Of a DNA stretch of 32,034 nt, positions 25,334 through 32,034 are shown in pieces. The notes under the pieces are model-generated. The model was not told where the DNA came from, did no database searches, and saw nothing but the letters and a program-made list of their open reading frames with translations. How positions within the stretch are numbered: position 1 is the stretch's first letter; the number at the start of each line of letters is the position of its first letter. Position numbers and translations under genes: made by a program. The stretch comes from Streptomyces altiplanensis (lineage in GTDB: Bacteria; Actinomycetota; Actinomycetes; Streptomycetales; Streptomycetaceae): assembly GCA_003719395.1 (NCBI GenBank), contig RHMC01000080.1, forward strand, positions 1 to 32,034. Direction: 5' to 3'.

Positions 25334-26116
25334 CTACACGGGCCTGGACCGCAGGCCTTCCAGCAGGATGTCCAGCAGCCGGGCGGAAGCCGCCGCCTGC
25401 TGCGCCGCGTCCGGCAGCGAAGGCGCAGCCGTGGCGATCACCAGCAGCACGTCGGCCACCGTCACATCACCGCGCAGCTCACCGGGGCCGCCACGCGCCC
25501 GGTCCACGAGCCGCCCCACGACCTCGAGCAGCGCCGCGGCACCCGCGTCGTCACTCCCCAGGCCGTCCGTCCCGGTGCCGCCGTCGTCCGTGGGCCGCGG
25601 CTCGACCAGTCGCAGATCCGCCGCCGGCCTCACGGCCTGCCGCTGCTGCGGCACCCGCGCCTCGTCCCGCGCCAGCGGCGACTCACCGGCGTCGCCGTCG
25701 CGCCCTCCACGCCCACCCGCAGCACCTGCGGCGGCAGCAGCCGGCCCGCGCCGGACGCCACCGAAGTGCGCAGGAAGCGGGACAGCGCCGACCACGGCTC
25801 GTCCTCCTGGCCCAGGGCCGTACGCGCTGATCGGTCAGCCGGGAGGTCTCCTCCTCGGCTATTCGGCGCACCAGTACGTCCTTGCTCGGGAAACGGCGGT
25901 ACACCGTCCCGACCCCGACCCTGGCCCGTCGCGCGAGTCCTCCATCGGCGCCCCGTAGCCCAGCTCGCCGAACACCTCGCGAGCGGCCCGCAGTACATGC
26001 TCAAGATTGCGCTGTGCGTCCACACGCAGCGGCGCGGAACGAGATCCTCCAGACCTCGCGCGCCCGTTGCCGTCGGATGTGACGGCAGCCTGCCATTGAG
26101 AGTTTTGAATGTGCAT
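25334..26116 (-). CDS. atrA: TetR-family regulator, AtrA orthologue (three indels)
   Basis: A TetR-type DNA-binding regulator. AtrA activates actinorhodin, streptomycin and other pathway genes and the GlcNAc transporter gene nagE2 in Streptomyces. The ATG at 26116 is preceded by GGGGGAACG. The start HIQNSQWQAAVTSDG and the HTH region (APLRVDAQRNLEHVLRAAREV, then ELGYGAPMED, then after correction VARRARVGVGTVYRRFPSKDVLVRRIAEEETSRL) match AtrA as I recall it. The divergent neighbour is an NDH-2 gene, as in S. coelicolor. Single-base losses at about 25942, 25830 and 25705 break the frame. Each is a one-base deletion and the expected residues resume (ARTALGQEDEPW; DGDAGESPLARDE). The C-terminal ligand domain runs to LLDILLEGLRSRPV. 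Confidence 0.9.
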
Positions 26117-26137
26117 CAGCGTTCCCCCGGTAATGAT

Positions 26138-26153
26138 GTCTCCCCCCGGAGAC
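26138..26153. promoter_or_regulatory. Inverted repeat in the atrA leader
   Basis: GTCTCC-CCCC-GGAGAC is a perfect 6-bp inverted repeat 22 bases upstream of the atrA start. It could be an operator or a leader hairpin next to the ribosome site. A candidate atrA promoter lies upstream on the minus strand (TATGTT as -10 near 26212). Confidence 0.4.
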
Positions 26154-26380
26154 TCCCCGCCCTGACAGTCGGCCGGGACCGCATACCCGGCGCCCCGACG
26201 AGATACGAACATAGTTGAGCGCGCGTAGATTCAGAAGGGGGTAGTTCCGCCCGGAGCGCCCGCCCGATCGGAGTATGGGACAAAACCTTCCTGATCCGGT
26301 CGCCGCCCGTGCCCCGCCCACGCCCCCTGACCTGCGCACCTTCCGCCTCGCAGCGGAATTCCCGCACCTCACGGAGCGCA

Positions 26381-26418
26381 TGACCTGCGGTCACACAATT
26401 TGCCGGGCCTGTGGACAA
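26381..26418. promoter_or_regulatory. Palindrome and DnaA box upstream of ndh
   Basis: TGACC-TGC-GGTCA (26381-26393) is a perfect inverted repeat. Sixteen bases on, TGTGGACAA (26410-26418) is a DnaA box on the minus strand (TTGTCCACA). Both lie in the atrA-ndh divergent spacer (26117-26446), within 70 bases of the ndh start. The spacer also contains GGGACAAAACCTTCC near 26277-26291, a loose GGRA-N7-TTCC repeat of the type TetR proteins bind. Confidence 0.45.
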
Positions 26419-26446
26419 ACTCCTGAGCCCGTTGCGTCATGGGACA

Positions 26447-27788
26447 GTGACAGAACCTGCGCGCATTCTCGTTGTCGGCGGCGGCTACGTCGGGATGTAC
26501 ACCGCGCTGCACCTCCAGCGGAAGCTGAGGAGCGGCGAGGCCGAGGTCGTCGTGGTGACCCCCGACCCCTACATGACCTACCAGCCGTTCCTGCCCGAAG
26601 CGGCGGCCGGCTCCATCTCCCCGCGCCACGTCGTGGTCCCGCTCCGCCGCGTCCTGGACAAGTGCAAGATCGTCATCGGCGAGGCGAAGTCGATCGACCA
26701 CGCCAAGCGCACCGCGACCGTCACCACCCTCGCCACCGAGGAGGAGGGCAGCGGCGCCGTCGAGATCACGTACGACGAACTCGTCCTCGCCCCCGGCTCC
26801 GTCTCCCGCACCCTCCCGGTCCCCGGCCTCGCCGACTACGGCATCGGCTTCAAGACCGTCGAAGAGGCCATCGGCCTGCGCAACCACGTCATCGAGCAGA
26901 TGGACATCGCGTCCACCACCCGCGACCCGGCCGTCCGCGACGCCGCCCTCACCTTCGTCTTCGTCGGCGGCGGATACGCGGGCGTGGAAGCGCTGGGCGA
27001 GCTGGAGGACATGGCCCGCTACGCCACCCGCTACTACCACAACGTCAAGCCCGCGGACATGAAGTGGATCCTCGTCGAGGCATCCGGGCGGATCCTCCCC
27101 GAGGTCGGCGAGGAGATGGGCAAGTACGCGATCCGCGAACTGCGCGGCCGCAATATCGACGTACGCCTGGAGACCCGCCTCGACTCCTGCGCGGACCGCG
27201 TCGCCGTCCTCAGCGACGGCTCCCGTTTCCCCACCCAGCACCGTCGTGTGGACCGCCGGCGTCAAGCCGCACCCCGTCCTCGCCGCGAGCGACCTGCCGC
27301 TGAACGAACGCGGCCGCCTCACCGCCACCCCCAGGCTCACGGTCGAAGGAACCGAACACGCCTGGACGGCCGGAGACGCCGCCGCCGTCCCCGACCTCAC
27401 CGCGCCCGAGAAGGGCAAGGAGTGCGCTCCCAACGCCCAGCACGCCGTACGCCAGGCCAAGGTCCTCGCCGAGAACATCCTGGCCTCGCTGCGCGGCGAA
27501 CCGCTGAAGAACTACGAGCACAAGTACGTCGGTTCCGTCGCATCGCTCGGTCTCCACAGGGGTGTCGCGCACGTCTACGGCCGCAAGCTCAAGGGCTACC
27601 CGGCCTGGCTGATGCACCGCACCTACCACCTCAGCAGGGTGCCGACCTTCAACCGCAAGGCCAGGGTCCTCGCCGAATGGACACTCGCCGGACTCTTTAA
27701 GCGCGAGATCGTTTCGCTCGGCTCGCTGGAACACCCGCGAGCCGAATTCGAACTGGCGGCGGGCGGCAAACCACCCAAGACCAAGTGA
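26447..27788 (+). CDS. ndh: Type II NADH dehydrogenase (NDH-2) (one indel)
   Basis: A single-subunit, non-proton-pumping NADH:quinone oxidoreductase. The first FAD fold is RILVVGGGYVGMYTAL with the acidic end VVVVTPDPYMTYQPFLPEA. DELVLAPGS follows. The second, NADH-binding, fold is FVFVGGGYAGVEALGEL. WTAGVKPHP and TAGDAAAVPD (a second FAD contact) and AQHAVRQAKVLAENI complete the pattern, with a membrane-associating C-terminal region (AWLMHRTYHLSRVPTFNRKARVLAEW). One extra base at about 27237 shifts the frame; removing it gives FPTRTVVWTAGV. The start is uncertain: the GTG at 26447 gives VTEPARILVVGG, while a GTG at 26411 is in frame and would place the DnaA box inside the gene. It is divergent from atrA. 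Confidence 0.9.
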
Positions 27789-27805
27789 CGGCTGTCAGTG
27801 CGGTC

Positions 27806-27840
27806 GGTCACACTGGACGTGTGACCATAGGTGGGCCCAC
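27806..27840. promoter_or_regulatory. Palindromes between ndh and the SpoIIE phosphatase gene
   Basis: GGTCACAC-TGGAC-GTGTGACC (27806-27826) is a perfect 8-bp inverted repeat, followed by the 10-bp palindrome GTGGGCCCAC (27831-27840). They lie 18 bases after the ndh stop and 110 before the next start. They could act as the ndh terminator or as operators for the downstream gene. Confidence 0.45.
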
Positions 27841-27950
27841 ATCTGCACAGAGTGACCCGCCGTAACGGCACAGCAGTTCCCGGCAGCCCCGGCGCCCCGG
27901 CGCCAGCAACGCAACACCACGCACCGCGACACCATGAGGCTTGAAAGTCA

Positions 27951-29640
27951 GTGAACTTCACGCGCTGGAGCGCCCGTTTCCCCGGAACGCAGCGCCGGCG
28001 CCGCAGCGCGGACCGACCGCGGTTCCGTCCCGGCGGCCCGCGGTGAGTACGGCCGGCAGTCCGAGCAGGCACCCGACGGGCCCGGCGCGCTCGACGGGTC
28101 CGACGACGCCCCGCCGCACCCTCTGACGGACCTCTCCGTCCGCGAGGTCCTCGGCCGGCTCCCCGCCCTCGTCGCCCTGGTGTACGGCCCCGAGCACCGC
28201 GTCGCGTACGTCAACGACGCCTATACCGCGGTACTTCGGCCCCCGCGAGACCGGCGTCCCCGCCGCCGTCGCCCTCCCCGAACTGGACGAGCTCGGCCTG
28301 TTCCCGCTCATGGACCAGGTCCTGCGCAGCGGAACGCCCCGTACGGTCAAGTCCCGCAAGGCGTCCAAGGGCGGTTCGTACACCATCACCTGCACGCCGA
28401 TCGAGGTCCCGGGCGGCGCCGCGGACGGGCACGGAGCCACAGAGGGCGGCGTTCTCGTCTTCGCCGCCGACGTCACCGACCACGCGGAGGCCGCCGAGCG
28501 CCTGCGTGCCAGCGAACGCCGCCTGCGCGAGACGGCCGTGACCCTCCAGCGCTCGCTCCTCCCCCAGGAGCTGGAGCAGCCCGACGACCTGCGCATCGCC
28601 GCCACGTACCAGCCGGGCGGTACGGACGCGGCTGGTCGGCGGCGACTGGTACGACGTGATCACCCTCGGCGCGGGCCGTACGGCCCTGGTCATCGGCGAC
28701 GTGATGGGCCGCGGGGTGCGTGCCGCCGCCGTCATGGGCCAGCTCCGCACGGCGGTCCGCGCGTACGCCCGCCTCGACCTCCCGCCCCACGAGGTGCTGC
28801 AGCTCCTGGACGGCCTGGCCGCCGAGATCGACGCCAACCAGATCGCGACGTGCGCGTACGCCGTCCACGACCCCAACGAGGGCTGCCTCGTCTACGCGTC
28901 GGCGGGCCACCTCCCCATCCTCGTCCGCGACGAGGACGGCACGGTCCGCCGCGCCGAGGACCACACGGGCCCCCCGCTCGGCACCGGCGGCTGGATGCAC
29001 ACCTCGGGCACGATCGCCCTCCCGCCGGGCTCCACGGCCGTCCTCTATACGGACGGCCTCGTCGAGCGCCGCCGCGAGGACATCGACGAGGGCGTCGCCG
29101 CCCTGGAACGCGCCCTGTCCGGCGCCACCGGCACGCCCCAGGTCGTCTGCGACCGCCTGATCCGCGCGCTGGGCGTCACCGCCGAGCACGACGACGACGT
29201 GGCGGTACTGGTCCTCCAGCACCCCACCCGCACGGGCTCGGACGCGGAGCTCTTCCACAACGCCGCACTGGACCTGCTCGGCGGCATAGAGGCGGCCCCC
29301 CGCGCCCGCGCCTTCGCCACCGGAGTCCTCGCCTCCTGGCGCTTCCCGGTGGAGCTGTGCGACCTGGGCGTACTGGCCGCGAGCGAGCTCGTCGCGAACT
29401 CCCTCCAGCACGGCACGCCCCCCATGCGCCTGCGCCTGCGCCTGCACGGACCGCCGCCTGATCATCGAGGTGACGGACGGCGACGACCACCTGCCGCGCC
29501 GCCGCCGCGCCGAACCGGCGGACGAAGCGGGCCGCGGCATCTCGATCGTCGCGACGATCGCCTCGTCCTGGGGCAGCCGCCGCACGCAGGGCGGCGGCAA
29601 AGCGGTCTGGTGCGAATTCGCCCTCCCGCCCCTTCCCTGA
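27951..29640 (+). CDS. PAS-SpoIIE phosphatase with C-terminal HATPase domain (several indels)
   Basis: A cytoplasmic multidomain partner-switching regulator. The GTG at 27951 opens VNFTRWSARFPGTQRR. A disordered stretch leads to a PAS-like sensor (REVLGRLPALVALVYGPEHRVAYVNDAY ... VKSRKASKGGSYTITCTPIEV ... VFAADVTDHAEA). A coiled linker (LRETAVTLQRSLLPQEL, typical of SpoIIE enzymes) joins it to the phosphatase domain with VGGDWYDVI, IGDVMGRGVRAAAVM, SAGHLPILV, LYTDGLVERR and EHDDDVAVLVLQ. A histidine-kinase-like anti-sigma domain follows, with ELVANSLQHG (N box) and GRGISIVATIASSWGSR (G box). Four +1 frameshifts lie at about 27997, 28233, 28631 and 29455; correcting them gives one continuous protein. 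In this architecture the phosphatase and kinase act on an anti-anti-sigma factor. Confidence 0.87.
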
Positions 29641-29666
29641 CCTGCCGGAACCACCCGGCGCACGAA

Positions 29667-29705
29667 AGGTGCGGGGCGGGGAAAGAAACTCCCCGCCCCG
29701 CACCT
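29667..29705. terminator. Terminator between the SpoIIE gene and the MFS gene
   Basis: AGGTGCGGGGCGGGG (29667-29681) pairs perfectly (15 bp) with 29691-29705 across an A-rich 9-base loop, between two convergent genes. Confidence 0.9.
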
Positions 29706-29727
29706 GTTCACCTCACCACTCGGCTCA

Positions 29728-31020
29728 CTACTCGGCCGCGGCGAGATCCTTCACCGGCACGCTCGAAGCCACGACCCGCGACCTGGCCGGCAGCGGCCGG
29801 TCCTGCACCGCCGTCAGTTGCCTGCCGAGCCGCAGCGCCAGCACGCTGATGCCCAGCGAGAAGACGATGAAGGTGAGGATGTACGGCGCGTGCAGCGACG
29901 CGCCCATCGGCCCGCCCACCGCAGGCCCGACGGCCAGAGCAAGCTGCTTGACCAGCGCGAAGGCCGAGTTGTACTGCCCGACCATCGACTCCGGCGCCAG
30001 GTCCGCGACCAACGGCGCGAGGGTCGGCGACAGCATCGCCTCGCCGAGCCCGAAGAGGGCGTACGTCGAGATGAACGCGGCCGTGGCCATCGTCTGGCTG
30101 CCGTGCCCGAGACCGGCGTACCCCGCCACGATCCACGCGACGGTCCAGATCAGCCCGACCAGCGCGATGACGCGCGACCGCCGCCGCCGCTCGACCAGCC
30201 GCAACACCACGAACTGAGCGATCACGATGACCGCGGTGTTGGCCGCGAGGGCGATCCCCAGCGTCGACGGCTGAATCCCGGCCGCCTCGGTCCCGTACGC
30301 GGCAAGCCCGGACTCGAACTGCCCGTAGCAGGCGAAGAACAGTACGAACCCGAGTCCGCACAGCTGCACCATCGCCCGGTGCCCGAGCAGCGCCCGCAGT
30401 CCGCCCTTGGAGCCGGAGCCGTCCTGCGGCACGGTGCCGGGAATGACGGCCGAGCGCGGCAGCCGGACGCTCGCACCGATCCCCGCCAGCACCAGGAACA
30501 TCACGGCCTCGATGCTGAAGAGCAGCAGGAAGCTGTCGGGCCGGCTCTCGTCCACGAGCTGGCCGCCGATGAGACCGCCGATGCCGAGACCCAGGTTCGC
30601 GAGGAAGAACTGCATGGCGAACGCCCGCGTACGGGTGGTGGGCGTCGAGCACCACACGATCATCGTGGCGAGCGCAGGCTGTACGACCGCCGTACCCGCG
30701 CCGAGCAGCGCGGCGGACAGCAGGACCATCGGCGTGGTGCTCGCGAGCCCCATGCACAGAGCGCCGACGGCGGCACTGACCGCACCGCCGACCAGCACGG
30801 GCAGCGGTCCGCGCCGGTCGATGACACGCCCGGTGAAGGGCAGGACGACGAGTGCGGCCACAGCAAAGACGGCGAGCACCACACCTGCTGTACTCGCGCC
30901 CAGATCCCGCACTTGCGCGACGTACACATACAGATACGGAACGGTGAACCCGATACCGAACGCACTCAGCGCGTTCCCCATCTGGATCCGGCGCATCGCG
31001 GCGCCCATTGCCCTGGTCAC
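29728..31020 (-). CDS. MFS drug-efflux transporter
   Basis: A 12-helix proton antiporter of the major facilitator superfamily, about 430 residues. The GTG at 31020 is chosen because the minus strand carries GAGGCAGGTGA just before it; starts at 31026 or 31035 are possible. Motif A of the family is VLPFTGRVIDRRGPLPVLVGG between helices 2 and 3. Further helices contain GAGTAVVQPALATMIV and NLGLGIGGLIGGQLVDE (antiporter-like motif C region), with a central cytoplasmic loop (SGSKGGLRALLGHRAM). The C-terminus is soluble. It is divergent from a MarR regulator, the usual layout of regulated efflux pumps. From memory, the S. coelicolor counterpart (SCO4121) is a multidrug pump controlled by its MarR neighbour. 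Substrates here are inferred by analogy. Confidence 0.9.
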   Translation of the reverse strand: MTRAMGAAMRRIQMGNALSAFGIGFTVPYLYVYVAQVRDLGASTAGVVLAVFAVAALVVLPFTGRVIDRRGPLPVLVGGAVSAAVGALCMGLASTTPMVLLSAALLGAGTAVVQPALATMIVWCSTPTTRTRAFAMQFFLANLGLGIGGLIGGQLVDESRPDSFLLLFSIEAVMFLVLAGIGASVRLPRSAVIPGTVPQDGSGSKGGLRALLGHRAMVQLCGLGFVLFFACYGQFESGLAAYGTEAAGIQPSTLGIALAANTAVIVIAQFVVLRLVERRRRSRVIALVGLIWTVAWIVAGYAGLGHGSQTMATAAFISTYALFGLGEAMLSPTLAPLVADLAPESMVGQYNSAFALVKQLALAVGPAVGGPMGASLHAPYILTFIVFSLGISVLALRLGRQLTAVQDRPLPARSRVVASSVPVKDLAAAE

Positions 31021-31060
31021 ACTCACCTGCCTCAAGGTTCGAAAGAGAAGAGCTGAAGCC

Positions 31061-31071
31061 TGAAGACTTCA
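31061..31071. promoter_or_regulatory. Candidate MarR operator
   Basis: TGAAG-A-CTTCA is a short perfect inverted repeat in the MFS-marR divergent spacer, 40 bases upstream of the MFS start. It lies close to a possible MFS -10 (TAGTGT on the minus strand). Related half-sites (CTGAAG, CCTGAAC) recur through 31052-31092, so a larger MarR target is possible. Confidence 0.45.
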
Positions 31072-31110
31072 ACACTAAAGTTAGAACCTGAACAGTACAC
31101 GCCGAAGGAC

Positions 31111-31138
31111 TTAACCGCCAACGACTCCGTGCCATACT
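31111..31138 (+). promoter_or_regulatory. Candidate leaderless promoter of marR
   Basis: TTAACC (31111-31116) and CATACT (31133-31138) with a 16-base spacer place the transcription start at or within one base of the ATG at 31146. No ribosome site is visible, so the message may be leaderless. Confidence 0.4.
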
Positions 31139-31145
31139 GCGCGGC

Positions 31146-31703
31146 ATGCCTGAGACCCAAGAGCCGTCCGGCCCCCAGGAGCCGAGCCTCGACGAACAGA
31201 TCGCCGCCTACCAGCGCGAGTACGGCGACCTGGACCCGCAGGTGGAGAAGGTCGTCTCGGCCCTCGGCCGCCTCAACCGCCGCATGAACGTCGCGTACGG
31301 CCGCCAGGTCGCCGCACTCGGCATCAGCAACACGGAGTGGGAAGTCCTCAAGACCCTCGTGGTCTCCGGCGCTCCCTACCGCTTGGGCCCCGGCGAACTC
31401 GCGAAGCGCCTCGGCCTCACCCCGGCCGCCATGACCCACCGCATCGACCGGATGGCGGCGGACGGCCTGGTGACCAGGGACCGCGACGAGAACAACCGCG
31501 TACGCGTGATCGTGGAGCTCACCGACGAGGGCCGCGCCAAATGGCTGGAAGCGATGCGGATGGCATCGAGCTTCGAGGAGGACCTGCTCCAGGACCTCTC
31601 CTCCGACGAACGCGGCTCGCTCGGCGAGATGCTGATCCGGCTGCTGCGCCGGGTCGAGGACGCCCAGCCGGACGCTGGCGGCCGTCTCACGGACCTCGAC
31701 TGA
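31146..31703 (+). CDS. MarR-family transcriptional regulator
   Basis: A 185-residue winged-helix regulator. The ATG at 31146 opens a hydrophilic N-terminus (PETQEPSGPQEPS) of about 15 residues, then the dimerisation helices (IAAYQREYGDLDPQVEKVVSALGRLNRRM). The HTH is GISNTEWEVLKTLVVSG followed by LGPGELAKRLGLTPAAMTHRIDRMAADGLV, with the wing at VTRDRDENNRVRVIVELTDEGR, the classic MarR pattern. C-terminal helices complete the dimer interface. It is divergent from the MFS gene and probably controls it and itself. Unlike many neighbours it is intact. The ligand is unknown. Confidence 0.93.
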   Translation: MPETQEPSGPQEPSLDEQIAAYQREYGDLDPQVEKVVSALGRLNRRMNVAYGRQVAALGISNTEWEVLKTLVVSGAPYRLGPGELAKRLGLTPAAMTHRIDRMAADGLVTRDRDENNRVRVIVELTDEGRAKWLEAMRMASSFEEDLLQDLSSDERGSLGEMLIRLLRRVEDAQPDAGGRLTDLD

Positions 31704-31720
31704 CGGGGGATCGGCAGGGG

Positions 31721-31749
31721 TTGACACGGCCCTCGCCGGTCCGTAAGGT
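31721..31749 (+). promoter_or_regulatory. First promoter of the rRNA operon
   Basis: A perfect TTGACA (31721-31726), a 17-base spacer and TAAGGT (31744-31749) form the strongest sigma-70-type promoter in the window. It begins the leader of the rRNA operon that continues past the right edge. Confidence 0.7.
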
Positions 31750-31842
31750 ACTGCGAGTTGTCGGGGAGCCGGAACGGTTCTGCGACAACCACTCGCCGTG
31801 AACGCGGCAAAACCCAAACTCTGCACGGTCTCCACTCGGAGA

Positions 31843-31864
31843 GAATTCCGGCATGCCGGAATTC
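31843..31864. promoter_or_regulatory. 22-bp perfect palindrome in the rRNA leader
   Basis: The arms GAATTCCGGCA and TGCCGGAATTC form an uninterrupted self-complementary 22-mer between the first and second rRNA promoters. In RNA it would fold as a hairpin; in DNA it could bind a dimeric protein. No U-tract follows. Confidence 0.8.
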
Positions 31865-31903
31865 ATTCGACAGGCTCGATTATGAGCCGCCCCGGATATC
31901 CGC

Positions 31904-32034
31904 TAGAGTTCAGGGCGTCGGAACGGCCCAGCGGCCGGAAAGACAAACCCCGCCGACCGGGGATCGGGCCCGAAAGGATCTGATAGAGTCGGAATCGCCG
32001 GAAAGGGAAACGCGGAAGCGGGGAACCGGAAGGC
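31904..32034 (+). promoter_or_regulatory. Downstream promoters and leader of the rRNA operon (16S beyond the edge)
   Basis: TAGAGT occurs at 31904-31909 and again at 31984-31989, each as a -10 with a weak -35. The surrounding text (GATCTGATAGAGTCGGAA, CGCCGGAAAGGGAAACGCG) is the kind of sequence found just upstream of 16S rRNA in Streptomyces, where several promoters stand in tandem. The 16S gene itself is not in the window, so this is recognition from memory. Confidence 0.65.

Noticed and set aside
27934..27954. Six-codon reading frame overlapping the start of the PAS-SpoIIE gene
   Set aside because: It has no ribosome site and is too short to separate from chance.
3300..29460. Programmed frameshifting as the cause of the split genes
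   Set aside because: The breaks occur at unrelated sequences, in both directions, several times per gene, and in families known to be encoded in one frame.

Overview
The window is a high-GC actinobacterial chromosome segment, almost certainly Streptomyces. The evidence is the extreme G/C bias at third codon positions, GTG starts with GTGA start/stop overlaps, and typical families: a c-di-AMP (ydaO-type) riboswitch ahead of an M23 peptidase, an NsdA-like sporulation-associated regulator, a TetR regulator matching AtrA divergent from a type II NADH dehydrogenase, SpoIIE phosphatases, and a Streptomyces-style rRNA leader at the right edge. From memory, the order of the right half (M23 peptidase, PrsW, TrmB, LhgO, sporulation-associated protein, asparagine-synthase-like, AtrA, NDH-2, SpoIIE phosphatase, MFS, MarR) matches the S. 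coelicolor region around atrA (SCO4118). It looks like conserved core chromosome. I see no mobile element, prophage or biosynthetic cluster.

Layout. 1-2.3 kb: a dsbA-ccdA thiol-redox pair (+), then a minus-strand tRNA Glu-Asp-Phe cluster. 2.3-5.9 kb: a membrane metallophosphoesterase (-), divergent from a coupled trio (zinc metallopeptidase, crcB1, crcB2; two fluoride-channel subunits), then a lipoprotein. 6.1-11.7 kb: a DEAD-box RNA helicase with an RG-rich tail and a large secreted FG-GAP protein. 11.7-12.9 kb: tRNA-Lys, a DUF5988 small protein, a chloramphenicol-phosphotransferase homologue and initiator tRNA. 13-16.8 kb: a membrane SpoIIE phosphatase, a convergent DUF2332 protein, and a riboswitch-controlled M23 endopeptidase. 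16.8-22.3 kb (-): PrsW protease, TrmB, LhgO and an NsdA-like regulator. 22.3-27.8 kb: a regulator-rich divergent spacer, an asparagine-synthetase-like protein, AtrA (-) and NDH-2 (+). 27.9-31.7 kb: a PAS/SpoIIE/HATPase phosphatase (+), and an MFS exporter (-) divergent from its MarR regulator (+). 31.7-32.0 kb: promoters and leader of an rRNA operon whose 16S gene would lie just past the window.

A major caveat is about 30 single-base indels inside otherwise well-conserved genes. They split 13 genes: the metallophosphoesterase, crcB2, the lipoprotein, the helicase tail, both SpoIIE phosphatases, DUF2332, M23, PrsW, LhgO, the asparagine-synthetase-like gene, atrA and ndh. Many fall in short G or C runs and the protein resumes exactly in another frame, so base-level assembly error is more likely than mass pseudogenization. 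For these genes I give the span of the reconstructed gene.

The most interesting unexplained DNA is the 617-bp spacer between the NsdA-like regulator and the asparagine-synthetase-like gene. It holds an AdpA-consensus site abutting an 18-bp palindrome, two strong hairpins and a perfect DnaA box. The asparagine-synthetase-like protein itself has a degenerate ATP-pyrophosphatase motif.
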